From: Tateyamaria sp. syn59
Lineage (GTDB): Bacteria > Pseudomonadota > Alphaproteobacteria > Rhodobacterales > Rhodobacteraceae
Direction: 5' to 3'
Length of the DNA: 64,000 nt
Assembly (NCBI RefSeq): GCF_007995245.1
Contig: NZ_VCBA01000005.1
Location: 124,001 to 188,000, forward strand
Shown: positions 54,417-63,260 of the stretch, piece after piece
How positions within the stretch are numbered: the first letter of the stretch is position 1
How the letters are laid out: every line of letters starts with the position of its first letter
Position numbers and translations under genes: made by a program
The notes under the pieces: model-generated
What the model was told of the DNA's origin: nothing
Database searches by the model: none
Seen by the model: only the letters and a program-made list of their open reading frames with translations

Positions 54417-55213
54417 GCCACACCCATCTCCGCCATCATGGCTTCGATCTTGGGCACGTCCGCGGGATTGTTCAGCTCCCAGAACTGGCGACCGCGCGCC
54501 TCGACCTCGACACAAAGAACCTGCCGCCCGTTTTCAAGGAAGCGAAGTTGTTCCAGCCCTTCAAGGGTCTCGAGCGGGCCAACCGTCCAACCCGGATAGG
54601 CCGCCAACGCATCGGGCCGATAGGCGTATACACCAACGTGATGAAACACAGGCGTGTCCGCGTCGTCGGCGTATGTCTCATTGGTGAACGGAATCACTTC
54701 CTTCGAAAAGTACAGCGCCTGACCGGACGCACCGAAGACGGCTGTCGTGCCACCGACGCGTCCCGCTTTGCGGTCCTCAAGGAAACCGCGCAGCGTGGCG
54801 CCGTCACAGCGCAGCACAGGCGTGGCAATTTCTGCCTCGGGTGCCGCGTTCAGCCCGTCCACCAGACCTTCGATAAACCAGGCGGGGGTCAGGGGCGCGT
54901 CGCCTTGCAGGTTGACGACCACATCGAATCCGCCACCCAACGCTGCATGGGCTTCGGCGCAGCGCTCCGTCCCGTTCTGACAATTTTCGGACGTCATGAC
55001 GACTTCGGCCCCGAACGCCGTCGACGCGTCCGCGATCCGATTATCATCCGTCGCAACGACGACCCGGTCCACGCCACGCACCGCCATGGCGGCCCGCCAG
55101 CTCCGTTCGATCAGTGTTTGTGCAACGCCGGTGGCGCCCGTCAGCGGAACAAGCGGCTTGCCGGGATAGCGGGACGACGCATAGCGGGCAGGAATGGCGA
55201 TCAGAACCGGCAT
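54413..55213 (-). CDS. kdsB: 3-deoxy-manno-octulosonate cytidylyltransferase
   Basis: KdsB activates Kdo as CMP-Kdo for LPS or capsule. The 266-residue protein has IPARYASSRYPGKPLVPL, VVVATDDNRI, TSENCQNGTERCAEA and the VVNLQGDAPLTP motif, all typical of KdsB. With kdsD at 41.7 kb the window encodes both ends of Kdo precursor activation. Its ATG overlaps the cysQ stop as TGATG. Confidence 0.94.
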   Translation of the reverse strand: MPVLIAIPARYASSRYPGKPLVPLTGATGVAQTLIERSWRAAMAVRGVDRVVVATDDNRIADASTAFGAEVVMTSENCQNGTERCAEAHAALGGGFDVVVNLQGDAPLTPAWFIEGLVDGLNAAPEAEIATPVLRCDGATLRGFLEDRKAGRVGGTTAVFGASGQALYFSKEVIPFTNETYADDADTPVFHHVGVYAYRPDALAAYPGWTVGPLETLEGLEQLRFLENGRQVLCVEVEARGRQFWELNNPADVPKIEAMMAEMGVA

Positions 55214-56010
55214 CAGGCGGGTTTCAGATCCACCGCTGGCGCATATGCAATGAAGAACGGGTTCGCATAGCCGTCCTTGCCGTAGACAAGCGGCGTATGG
55301 TCGTCAAAGCGCACAACCTTGCCGCCCGCACCCGTCAGGACGGCATGACCCGCGGCAGTGTCCCATTCCATCGTGCGACCGACGCGGGGATAGATGTCAG
55401 CCTCGCCCGTCGCGACCAGGCAGAACTTCAGCGACGATCCTGCGCTCTTCATATCCTTGACGGCATATTTGTTGATATAGTCGTCCGTCGCCTGATCGCG
55501 GTGCGATTTAGAGGCAACGACCATCAAGGCGGCGTTGTCACTGTCAGCCACGGACAGCGGCGTCACATCGCCCACGCTATCCTTGTCCAAGGCGCCGGTT
55601 TCTTCGACCGTTTGACCGTCTGCCTGGGTGTAGAACATGCGGCCCTTGGCCGGGGCATAGACGACGCCGCGTGTCGGCACGCCATCTTCGACAAGGGCGA
55701 TATTGACGGTAAAGTCGCCGCGCCGGTGCACGAATTCCTTGGTCCCATCTAGCGGATCAACGATCAGAAACGTTGTGCCGGTCGTGTCGTGAGTGGCCGA
55801 CTGTTCTTCTGTCACCAGCATCACGTCTGGAAACGCAGCGCGCAGACCTTCCGAGATCAGCGCATCAGCGGCCTCATCCGCCTCTGTCACCGGACTGTCA
55901 TCGGATTTGACTTTCACATCGAAGTCGTCCGCGTCATAGATCTCCATGATCTTGTCCCCGGCCTCGAGTGCAAGTTTCCGGATCACCGGAATCAAATCGT
56001 CATAGGTCAT
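55213..56010 (-). CDS. cysQ: 3'(2'),5'-bisphosphate nucleotidase CysQ
   Basis: CysQ hydrolyses PAP (adenosine 3',5'-bisphosphate) to AMP and phosphate and so removes the product of sulfotransferases. The 265-residue Li-sensitive phosphatase-fold protein has VKSDDSPVTEADEAADALI, the metal-site motif FLIVDPLDGTKEFVHRRGDFTVNIALVEDG and the late WDTAAGHAVLTGAGG. The ATG at 56010 is preceded by GGAG at eight bases. Proximity to a sulfotransferase operon supports a role in sulfated-glycan synthesis as well as cysteine metabolism. Confidence 0.93.
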   Translation of the reverse strand: MTYDDLIPVIRKLALEAGDKIMEIYDADDFDVKVKSDDSPVTEADEAADALISEGLRAAFPDVMLVTEEQSATHDTTGTTFLIVDPLDGTKEFVHRRGDFTVNIALVEDGVPTRGVVYAPAKGRMFYTQADGQTVEETGALDKDSVGDVTPLSVADSDNAALMVVASKSHRDQATDDYINKYAVKDMKSAGSSLKFCLVATGEADIYPRVGRTMEWDTAAGHAVLTGAGGKVVRFDDHTPLVYGKDGYANPFFIAYAPAVDLKPA

Positions 56011-56129
56011 CAAAAGGTCTCCATTGTCGGGCATTTGTTGAAAACGGGCCGCGTGCTCCTTATGCTGGCGCGATAACGGAACGGCAAGATTTCCCTGCGA
56101 CTTTCGCGCGGCACGAGGCAGAACCGCAC

Positions 56130-56954
56130 ATGTTTCAATCAACACGCAAACCGCAGACGGGCCTGGGCAGCGCCGTCGCAATGTTCGAGGTGATCTATCA
56201 CTCGATCGTGCGGAGCGTGCGGAAAAGCCACAATAATGCGTTCATGGCCATCCTGATGAACATGCTTCAGGCGGCGATTTTCGTATTGGCGTTCTACGTT
56301 ATGTTTTCGATACTCGGCTTGCGCGGCGCAGCGATACGCGGCGATTTCTTGCTGTACATCATGACGGGCATTTTCCTTTACATGACGCACACAAAGTCAT
56401 TGGGGGCCGTCGTCGGGGCCGAAGGACCAGCAAGCCCCATGATGCAGCACGCACCTATGAACACGATCGTTTCGATTTGCTCGGCGGCGCTGGGCGCGCT
56501 CTACGTGCAGGTGCTGTCGCTTTTTGTGATCCTGTTCATCTATCACGTTGCTTTTACGCCCATTCACATCGAACAGCCCTTCCCGGCCTTCGGCATGCTG
56601 TTGATCGCGTGGTTCACCGGCTGCGCGTTGGGGGTTGTGCTGCTGGCCATCAAGCCCTGGTTTCCGACCTTCGTGTCGATTTTTACGCAGATCTACCAAC
56701 GCGCCAATATGATCGCGTCGGGCAAGATGTTTGTCGCCAACACCTTGCCCAGCTTCATGCTGGCCATGTTCGATTGGAACCCCCTGTTCCACGCCATCGA
56801 CCAGTCGCGGGGCTTCACCTTCATCAACTACAACCCGCGCTATTCCAGCTGGGAATACGCATGGTGGGTGGGCGTGATCCTGCTGATGGTCGGGTTGATG
56901 GGTGAGTTTTACACCCGACGCCACGCGTCGATCAGCTGGAACGCGCGGCGTTAG
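56130..56954 (+). CDS. ABC-2 type polysaccharide export permease (KpsM-like)
   Basis: This 274-residue protein is an ABC-2 permease with about six membrane helices (roughly 42-62, 74-96, 120-145, 155-175, 190-205 and 250-270). It has the KpsM/Wzm-like start MFEVIYHSIVRSVRKSHNNAF and the C-terminal NPLFHAIDQSRGFTFINYNPRYSS segment. The usual ATPase partner (KpsT/Wzt) is not adjacent, so it may be encoded elsewhere. It is divergent from cysQ and converges on the porin gene with a 26-base gap. The ATG at 56130 is preceded by GAGG. Confidence 0.83.
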   Translation: MFQSTRKPQTGLGSAVAMFEVIYHSIVRSVRKSHNNAFMAILMNMLQAAIFVLAFYVMFSILGLRGAAIRGDFLLYIMTGIFLYMTHTKSLGAVVGAEGPASPMMQHAPMNTIVSICSAALGALYVQVLSLFVILFIYHVAFTPIHIEQPFPAFGMLLIAWFTGCALGVVLLAIKPWFPTFVSIFTQIYQRANMIASGKMFVANTLPSFMLAMFDWNPLFHAIDQSRGFTFINYNPRYSSWEYAWWVGVILLMVGLMGEFYTRRHASISWNARR

Positions 56955-56980
56955 GACCCCACGTTCCAATCTGATTCCGA

Positions 56981-58093
56981 TCAAAAGCTCCAACGCGCGC
57001 CAATGATGTAAGACGACGCATCCTGGTACTGCGCACCGGTGGTGTCAGAGTAAGAATAGTCGCGGTACCCGAAATACGCTTCGATGTTCTGACGGTCAAA
57101 GTCCTGCACGACGGCGATGCCGAACGAGTCAGCGTCGTCACCGTCTGATACCGCGTCGGACCCGGCAAAGTAGTCGAGCGACAAGGCGGTTGATCCTACA
57201 TCAAGCCATTCGGCCTGATACCCGACCTTGGCATAGACGTAGTTGCCCGCGGTATTGCGATCACCTGCAGAGAAGGAAAAGTTGAACCCGCTTGGCAACT
57301 CAACGGCGATGGACCCGAACGTGTCTTCGCGATCATCGCTGCCCGGTCGCTCGCGCACCGAATAGCCGATCCCCGCCGAAAACTCGGTCGCGCCTATGTC
57401 GCCCTCGTAACTGAAGGCGATATCATAGAATTCGTCGTCGTTGTCGTCAGTCAGGATATTTTCACCCGCCGCCAGCGACAGGGTGAAGCCATTGAACTCG
57501 GGTGTGTCATAGCGGATGCGCCCCGCGCGTGTGCCATCAAACGTTGCGAAGGCATCGCCGATTTCGATCCCCGTCAGCGCACCTGCCGTATCGCGCAACT
57601 CAAAACCGCCAGCGATGTCGCCGATGGCAACAGAGGATGCTAGCCCGGTGCCAGAGGCATCAAACTGACCGATGCCGTCTGACGCCATGCTACCCTGACC
57701 CAAATAAAATGTCCCGAATTGGGCAGTCCGGTAGATCAGATCGACATGCCGCAGGTTGGTCTGATCCCAATCGAAGTCATCTGGATCCGAGGTCTGGCTG
57801 AAATCATCGCTGGAAGCAAAACCGAGTGATGTTTCGAACCGAAAGGTCAATTCATCTTCACCGAACGAGCGGCTCAGGCGAAAGCCCAGGCGTGATGTTG
57901 ATGCGGCGTTGTCGGTGAATTGGCTGTTTTCATCCTGTCCGTCGTCAAAGGATGTGATGCCAAAGTTCAGGTGACCATAAGGCGCGAATGTCGCACCGCC
58001 GGGGGACTCGTAAACTATGTCAGCGGCAACAGGTGCTGCCATGAGGCCGGTCAGACCGGCAAAAACGGGGATAAGTCTGCGAGAGTGTGTCAC
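56981..58093 (-). CDS. outer-membrane porin
   Basis: This general porin of about 370 residues has a signal peptide (HSRRLIPVFAGLTGLMAAPVAADI) and alternating amphipathic beta strands, and it ends in the aromatic outer-membrane signature (GARWSF). Asp/Gly/Thr-rich loops fit a trimeric alphaproteobacterial porin. I use the GTG at 58093 because it gives a normal signal peptide; the frame stays open to a TTG at 58147, which would place 18 hydrophilic residues before it. No solute specificity can be read. Confidence 0.85.
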   Translation of the reverse strand: MTHSRRLIPVFAGLTGLMAAPVAADIVYESPGGATFAPYGHLNFGITSFDDGQDENSQFTDNAASTSRLGFRLSRSFGEDELTFRFETSLGFASSDDFSQTSDPDDFDWDQTNLRHVDLIYRTAQFGTFYLGQGSMASDGIGQFDASGTGLASSVAIGDIAGGFELRDTAGALTGIEIGDAFATFDGTRAGRIRYDTPEFNGFTLSLAAGENILTDDNDDEFYDIAFSYEGDIGATEFSAGIGYSVRERPGSDDREDTFGSIAVELPSGFNFSFSAGDRNTAGNYVYAKVGYQAEWLDVGSTALSLDYFAGSDAVSDGDDADSFGIAVVQDFDRQNIEAYFGYRDYSYSDTTGAQYQDASSYIIGARWSF

Positions 58094-58264
58094 GAGATGT
58101 GTCCAGTCATAAAGTGGCGCCACAGGCGAACGCTTTTGTTCACGCAAAACCGGTGCCGCGTGGATGGGAACGTCATGTCGTCAAAGCGCGGGGAAGTGAG
58201 GTTGCCGCGCGCACCCTCGACCTATGAACTGAACTGTACGGTTCAATAACGTGTTATCAAACTT

Positions 58265-58873
58265 TTACAAATCTGCGTGCACTACCCGGCAGGTCAGATT
58301 GATGCGCCCACCTTTCGGCAGCAGCGAAGACGACCCAAAACGGATGCGATCCACGCCGTGATAGGTCAATCGAGCCTCACCACCCATCACTACCACATCC
58401 CCACTTTTCAGCCACAGCGATTCTGTTTTGCCGCCGCGTGTCGTGTTCCCGATCCGGAACAGCCCCGCATCGCCAAGTGACACCGACAGGACTGGCCATT
58501 TGAAATCCGCCTCATCCTTGTCCTGGTGCATCCCCATCCGCGCGACTTCCCCATAGTAGTTGATCAGGCAGCAATCCGGCATCCGATCAAGACCGGTCAA
58601 ATCCGTCCATAGCGTCAGGACAGCTTCCGGAATCGCTGGCCACGCAACACCACTCGGATGCTGCGGCGCATAGCGATACCCGGACCGATCAGCATACCAG
58701 CCCACGGACCCGGCGGACGTCATGCGCACCGACATCGGCTTGCCATAGGGCGTCTCGGGCGAAAACATCGGCGCCGCCTCGACCACCTGACGCACGTCCG
58801 ACACAAGTGACGCTTGCGCGGCCGGGTCCAGATACCCTTTGTAAATCTCGAATCCCCGCACCGTGACCCGCAT
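58265..58873 (-). CDS. alkB: AlkB-type Fe(II)/2-oxoglutarate dioxygenase
   Basis: AlkB removes alkyl groups (1-methyladenine, 3-methylcytosine) from DNA by oxidative demethylation. The 202-residue protein has the iron facial triad His116 and Asp118 (MGMHQDKDE) and His172 (LTYHGVDRI), and Arg190 and Arg196 (the latter in NLTCRV) for 2-oxoglutarate and substrate. The PQHPSGVAWPAIPEAV and INYYGEVARMG segments match AlkB. The ATG at 58873 follows GAGGGGG at a good distance. It is divergent from dnaK. Confidence 0.93.
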   Translation of the reverse strand: MRVTVRGFEIYKGYLDPAAQASLVSDVRQVVEAAPMFSPETPYGKPMSVRMTSAGSVGWYADRSGYRYAPQHPSGVAWPAIPEAVLTLWTDLTGLDRMPDCCLINYYGEVARMGMHQDKDEADFKWPVLSVSLGDAGLFRIGNTTRGGKTESLWLKSGDVVVMGGEARLTYHGVDRIRFGSSSLLPKGGRINLTCRVVHADL

Positions 58874-58930
58874 CGCGCTTGTCCCCCTCAATATGTAGAC
58901 ATTTTGGCCTTTCGCACCCTGTCAGAATGG

Positions 58931-58959
58931 TTGCAGCGCCTATATCCCCTCCTTATATA
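58931..58959 (+). promoter_or_regulatory. candidate dnaK promoter
   Basis: TTGCAG (58931-58936) and TATATA (58954-58959) are separated by 17 bases, a good housekeeping-sigma arrangement. They lie 108 bases upstream of dnaK. No CIRCE element is present. Confidence 0.5.
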
Positions 58960-58968
58960 CGCCGCAGC

Positions 58969-58986
58969 GCGCACGAAATCGTGCGC
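58969..58986 (+). other. 5'-leader hairpin of dnaK
   Basis: GCGCACGA (58969-58976) pairs perfectly with TCGTGCGC (58979-58986). If the promoter just upstream is real, this hairpin is at the extreme 5' end of the dnaK transcript. It could protect the message from decay. Confidence 0.55.
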
Positions 58987-59066
58987 AAACCTATGCGGGG
59001 CGTCGATGCCGAAACGGGTCGCCGCCTCGTGTCATCGCCTTGAACTGATATGAGGGATCGAAAAAC

Positions 59067-60977
59067 ATGGCTAAAGTCATTGGTATTGACCTTGGAACCA
59101 CCAACAGCTGCATCGCCATCATGGATGGCAGCCAGCCCCGCGTGATCGAAAACGCGGAAGGCGCGCGGACAACCCCGTCCATCGTCGCTTTCACCGAAAA
59201 CGAACGTCTCGTCGGCCAGCCTGCCAAACGGCAAGCGGTCACGAACCCCGACAACACCATCTTCGGTGTCAAGCGCCTGATCGGCCGCCGCAACGACGAC
59301 GCGGATCTGGCCAAGGACAAGAAAAACCTGCCCTTCAACGTGATTGACGGCGGCAACGGCGACGCATGGGTCGAAGCGCGTGGTGAGAAATACTCGCCCA
59401 GCCAGATCTCCGCCTTCATCCTGGGCAAGATGAAAGAGACCGCCGAATCGTATCTCGGCGAAGAGGTGACGCAGGCCGTCATCACCGTCCCCGCCTATTT
59501 CAACGACGCCCAGCGCCAGGCCACCAAAGACGCCGGTAAGATCGCGGGCCTCGAAGTGCTGCGGATCATCAACGAACCGACGGCCGCCGCACTGGCCTAT
59601 GGCCTCGACAAAGAGAACAGCCAAACCATCGCTGTCTACGACCTTGGCGGTGGTACCTTCGACGTTACCATCCTCGAAATCGACGAGGGCCTGTTCGAAG
59701 TGAAATCCACCAACGGCGACACGTTCCTGGGTGGTGAAGACTTCGACATGCGCATCGTCAACTACCTCGCTGACGAGTTCAAAAAAGAACACTCGGTCGA
59801 CCTGACAGCGGACAAGATGGCGCTGCAGCGCCTGAAGGAAGCCGCCGAAAAGGCCAAGATCGAGCTCTCCTCGGCCAACCAAACCGAAATCAACCAGCCG
59901 TTTATCTCGATGGGTTCGAACGGCCAGCCGCTGCACATGGTCATGAAGCTGACCCGTGCCAAGCTGGAGCAACTGGTCGGTGACCTGATCAAATCCTCGA
60001 TGAAACCCTGCCAGGCCGCTCTGAAAGACGCCGGGCTCTCCGCCTCGGACATCGACGAAGTGGTTCTGGTCGGCGGTATGACCCGCATGCCCAAAGTGAT
60101 CGAGGAAGTGACCAAGTTCTTCGGCAAAGAACCCCACAAGGGCGTGAACCCCGACGAAGTGGTTGCCATGGGTGCGGCTATCCAGGCCGGTGTTCTGCAA
60201 GGTGACGTGAAGGACGTTGTTCTGCTCGACGTGACCCCGCTGTCGCTGGGCATCGAGACGCTGGGTGGCGTGTTCACCCGCCTGATCGACCGCAACACCA
60301 CGATCCCGACGAAGAAATCTCAGATCTTCTCGACCGCCGAGGACAACCAGAACGCCGTGACCATCCGGGTCTTCCAGGGTGAGCGCGAAATGGCGTCCGA
60401 CAACAAACTGCTGGGTGCGTTCAACCTCGAAAACATCCCGCCCGCCCCACGCGGCATGCCCCAGATCGAAGTGACCTTCGACATCGACGCCAACGGCATC
60501 GTGTCGGTCGGCGCGATGGACAAGGGCACAGGCAAGGAACAGAAGATCACCATCCAAGCCTCCGGTGGCCTCTCGGACGAGGACATCGAACAAATGGTGA
60601 AGGACGCCGAGGAAAACGCCGAAGCCGACAAGGCCCGCAAGGAGCTGGTCGAAGCGACCAACCAGGCCGAAAGCCTAATCCACTCGACCGAAAAGTCGCT
60701 GGAAGAGCATTCGGACAAGGTCGACCCGACCACGGTCGAAGCGATCGAACTGGCCATCGCCGCGCTCAAGGACGAGCTGGAAAGCGAAAACGCCGACAAG
60801 ATCAAGTCGGGCATCCAGAACGTGACCGAAGCGGCCATGAAACTGGGCGAAGCGATCTACAAGGCCGCGCAGGAAGACGGCGACGACGAGCCGCAGGCTG
60901 CGGACGAGCCCCGCGCCGACGATGACGACATCGTCGACGCAGAGTTCGAAGATCTCGACGATAACAAACGCGCCTGA
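59067..60977 (+). CDS. dnaK: Hsp70 chaperone DnaK
   Basis: DnaK is the ATP-dependent Hsp70 chaperone of protein folding and stress response. The 636-residue protein is complete: [11 protein letters not shown] near residue 5, the phosphate loops [15 protein letters not shown] and [13 protein letters not shown], the interdomain linker [18 protein letters not shown], the substrate-binding domain from about 395, and an acidic tail (about 605-636) ending [19 protein letters not shown] precedes the ATG. dnaJ follows after 79 bases that contain a strong hairpin. Confidence 0.98.
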   Translation: MAKVIGIDLGTTNSCIAIMDGSQPRVIENAEGARTTPSIVAFTENERLVGQPAKRQAVTNPDNTIFGVKRLIGRRNDDADLAKDKKNLPFNVIDGGNGDAWVEARGEKYSPSQISAFILGKMKETAESYLGEEVTQAVITVPAYFNDAQRQATKDAGKIAGLEVLRIINEPTAAALAYGLDKENSQTIAVYDLGGGTFDVTILEIDEGLFEVKSTNGDTFLGGEDFDMRIVNYLADEFKKEHSVDLTADKMALQRLKEAAEKAKIELSSANQTEINQPFISMGSNGQPLHMVMKLTRAKLEQLVGDLIKSSMKPCQAALKDAGLSASDIDEVVLVGGMTRMPKVIEEVTKFFGKEPHKGVNPDEVVAMGAAIQAGVLQGDVKDVVLLDVTPLSLGIETLGGVFTRLIDRNTTIPTKKSQIFSTAEDNQNAVTIRVFQGEREMASDNKLLGAFNLENIPPAPRGMPQIEVTFDIDANGIVSVGAMDKGTGKEQKITIQASGGLSDEDIEQMVKDAEENAEADKARKELVEATNQAESLIHSTEKSLEEHSDKVDPTTVEAIELAIAALKDELESENADKIKSGIQNVTEAAMKLGEAIYKAAQEDGDDEPQAADEPRADDDDIVDAEFEDLDDNKRA

Positions 60978-61003
60978 TTTTGGGCCTCAGAGGAACCAAT
61001 CAC

Positions 61004-61030
61004 GAGGCCGGCCCCAATTAGGCCGGCCTC
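61004..61030 (+). other. hairpin between dnaK and dnaJ
   Basis: GAGGCCGGCC (61004-61013) pairs perfectly with GGCCGGCCTC (61021-61030) around a 7-base loop. It is not followed by a T-run. It probably tunes the dnaK:dnaJ ratio by stabilising the upstream message or partly terminating transcription. Confidence 0.65.
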
Positions 61031-61056
61031 AGACGTTCCAGCAAAGGACATGATCC

Positions 61057-62217
61057 ATGGCAAAACGTGACTATTACGAGGTCCTTGGCGTCTCGAAAGG
61101 CGCCTCAGCCGACGAGATCAAGAAGGGCTACCGCCGCAAGGCCAAGGAACTGCACCCCGACCGCAACGCGGACAACCCCAACGCCGAAGCGCAGTTCAAG
61201 GAAGCCAACGAAGCCTACGAAGTTCTGAAGGACGCCGATAAGAAAGCAGCCTATGACCGCTTCGGCCACGCTGCGTTCGAGGGCGGCATGGGCGGCGGCG
61301 GTGGCCGACCCGGCGGTGGCTTTGGCGGTGGTCAGGGCGACTTCGGCTCCGCTTTCTCTGACGTCTTCGACGACCTCTTCGGCGACTTCATGGGCGGCCA
61401 ACGTGGTGGCGGCGGCGGACGTCAACGCGCTGCACGCGGGTCCGACCTGCGCTACAACCTGCGCGTCTCGCTCGAAGACGCATTTGCGGGGATGCAGAAA
61501 ACCATCAACGTACCGACCTCCGTCCAATGCGACGCGTGTAACGGAACCGGGGCCGAGGATGGGTCCGAACCAACCACCTGCCCCACATGTTCCGGCATGG
61601 GCAAGGTACGCGCGCAACAAGGCTTCTTCACCGTCGAACGCACCTGCCCTACCTGTTCGGGCCTCGGTCAGATCATCAAGGATCCATGCCGCGCCTGCGG
61701 CGGCGCAGGTCGGGTCGAGAAGGACCGCGCTCTCTCCGTGAACATCCCCGCAGGTGTCGAAACCGGCACCCGCATCCGCCTTGCTGGCGAGGGCGAGGCC
61801 GGGATGCGCGGCGGACCTTCCGGCGATCTCTACATCTTTATCGACGTGGCCGATCACAAGCTGTTCGAACGGGACGGCACGAACCTGTTCTGCCGCGTAC
61901 CGGTCAGCATGGGAACAGCCGCGCTCGGTGGCAGCATCGAGGTGCCAACCATCGACGGTGGCCGTGGTCGCGTGCAGATCCCCGCGGGCTCGCAGTCGGG
62001 TCGGCAAATGCGCCTGCGCAGTAAGGGCATGCCCGCCCTGCGCGGCGGCGCGACAGGTGACATGTTCATCGAACTCGCGGTCGAAACACCGGTGAACCTG
62101 ACAGCACGCCAAAAGGAACTGCTGCGCGAATTCGAGGACCTCTCGGAAGAGAACAACCCGGAATCCTCCAGCTTCTTCTCCAGCGTGAAATCCTTTTGGG
62201 ATTCGATGAAGGGTTAA
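61057..62217 (+). CDS. dnaJ: Hsp40 co-chaperone DnaJ
   Basis: DnaJ delivers clients to DnaK and stimulates its ATPase. The 386-residue protein has the J domain with HPD at 33-35, a Gly/Phe-rich region (about 75-135), four zinc-binding CxxCxGxG-type repeats ([32 protein letters not shown]) and the C-terminal peptide-binding domains. All type-I features are present. It is co-transcribed with dnaK. Confidence 0.97.
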   Translation: MAKRDYYEVLGVSKGASADEIKKGYRRKAKELHPDRNADNPNAEAQFKEANEAYEVLKDADKKAAYDRFGHAAFEGGMGGGGGRPGGGFGGGQGDFGSAFSDVFDDLFGDFMGGQRGGGGGRQRAARGSDLRYNLRVSLEDAFAGMQKTINVPTSVQCDACNGTGAEDGSEPTTCPTCSGMGKVRAQQGFFTVERTCPTCSGLGQIIKDPCRACGGAGRVEKDRALSVNIPAGVETGTRIRLAGEGEAGMRGGPSGDLYIFIDVADHKLFERDGTNLFCRVPVSMGTAALGGSIEVPTIDGGRGRVQIPAGSQSGRQMRLRSKGMPALRGGATGDMFIELAVETPVNLTARQKELLREFEDLSEENNPESSSFFSSVKSFWDSMKG

Positions 62218-62249
62218 GCGCGCAACGCTTTGCAAAGTAACAGTTTTAT

Positions 62250-62272
62250 GTCGCCCCAACCCTCTGGGCGGC
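62250..62272 (+). terminator. candidate terminator after dnaJ
   Basis: GTCGCCC (62250-62256) pairs with GGGCGGC (62266-62272), with one G-T pair, around a 9-base loop. It is followed by ATTCTTTT. It is a plausible intrinsic terminator 33 bases past the dnaJ stop. The remaining gap to the RTX gene (62273-62426) shows nothing clear. Confidence 0.5.
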
Positions 62273-62426
62273 ATTCTTTTGAGGGTTTCGCCAGACCTTG
62301 GAGAAAGCCCGCTTATACCTTTGGTTTATTCGATCGAAGTAAACGCGGCGCATATGGCTCTCCCGCCCAGCAGCGACATTTGCGGAGTGCGACACACTGA
62401 CGGTCGTGCTTTTTTGAGGAGTGGAT

Positions 62427-63164
62427 ATGCCTGTCTTTCGAGGAACGGATAACGACGACCTGCTTATCGGCGGACGCTTCGACGACACACTACGCGGCTT
62501 TGACGGGGACGACACCCTGAACGGGAACGCGGGGGATGACCTGCTTGATGGCGGGGATGACGACGACCTGCTGCGCGGAAATGACGGCAACGATCGGCTG
62601 GAAGCTGAAGATGGCAATGACACCGTATTCGGTGGCGCGGGCAATGATCGCATCTTTGGCGAAGACGGACATGATGACCTGTTTGGCGGATCAGGCGCGG
62701 ACACGATCATAGGCGAAGACGGCAACGATGAGATCTTTGGTGCCGCCGGCGCAGATCGCATTAATGGCGGCGAGGGCAATGACGACATATTCGGCGGCAA
62801 AGGTGCTGACCGGATCACAGGTGGTGAAGGCAGAGATGACATCGAAGGAGGCGGCGGAAATGATACGCTATTTGGCGGCGATGGCGCCGACAGCCTGACC
62901 GGCGGTGGCGGACGGGATGAGCTGACAGGTGGAGATGGGAATGACACCTTTATCTTTGTTGGCGGTCGCGACGTCATTACCGACTTTGACGAGGATGACG
63001 ACCGTGTCGATCTTTCCGCTGCCAATGGTGTCAATAACTTCGGGGACATTCTGGATGCAGCCACGCAATCCGGAAACAACCTTGTGCTTACCTTTGATGA
63101 GGGCGTCGTTGTTCTGCGTGGCATAGAAGAATCCGACCTCGATGCGGGTGATTTCATTTTCTGA
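62427..63164 (+). CDS. small RTX (hemolysin-type calcium-binding) repeat protein
   Basis: This 245-residue acidic protein consists almost entirely of RTX nonapeptide repeats of the GGxGxDxhx type (for example GGAGNDRIFGEDGHDDLFG) from residue 8 to about 180. They would form a calcium-bound beta-roll. The C-terminal 60 residues (FDEDDDRVDLSAANGVN to DAGDFIF) fit the type-I secretion signal of RTX proteins. It therefore looks secreted and has no separate catalytic domain. GAGGAG lies five bases before the ATG at 62427. No type-I secretion genes are nearby. Confidence 0.9.
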   Translation: MPVFRGTDNDDLLIGGRFDDTLRGFDGDDTLNGNAGDDLLDGGDDDDLLRGNDGNDRLEAEDGNDTVFGGAGNDRIFGEDGHDDLFGGSGADTIIGEDGNDEIFGAAGADRINGGEGNDDIFGGKGADRITGGEGRDDIEGGGGNDTLFGGDGADSLTGGGGRDELTGGDGNDTFIFVGGRDVITDFDEDDDRVDLSAANGVNNFGDILDAATQSGNNLVLTFDEGVVVLRGIEESDLDAGDFIF

Positions 63165-63179
63165 GGGAACATGTCAAAC

Positions 63180-63215
63180 ACCTCCGCCCTTTCATGGTTT
63201 TTGATGGGCGGAGGT
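63180..63215 (+). terminator. terminator between RTX gene and radC
   Basis: ACCTCCGCCC (63180-63189) pairs perfectly with GGGCGGAGGT (63206-63215) around a 16-base loop, followed by TCGTTGTTAAC. It is 15 bases after the RTX stop and the best terminator-like structure in this part of the window. Confidence 0.65.
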
Positions 63216-63260
63216 TCGTTGTTAACGCTTCCCTAACCAGTCTCGCGCACGTTTTTCGGC

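Noticed and set aside
59039-59044. CTTGAA as a heat-shock -35 element for dnaK
   Set aside because: It lies about 25 bases before the start codon, leaving no room for a -10 element and leader.
58874-59066. CIRCE (HrcA) element upstream of dnaK
   Set aside because: No TTAGCACTC-N9-GAGTGCTAA match found.
58953-60593. Long minus-strand open frame opposite dnaK
   Set aside because: It is the antisense of a fully conserved dnaK and has no recognisable protein features; it results from biased codon usage in high-GC DNA.
62427-63164. CRISPR-like or satellite repeat array
   Set aside because: The periodicity is 27 bases in frame and translates as GGxGxDxhx RTX repeats; there are no spacers or direct-repeat units typical of CRISPR.
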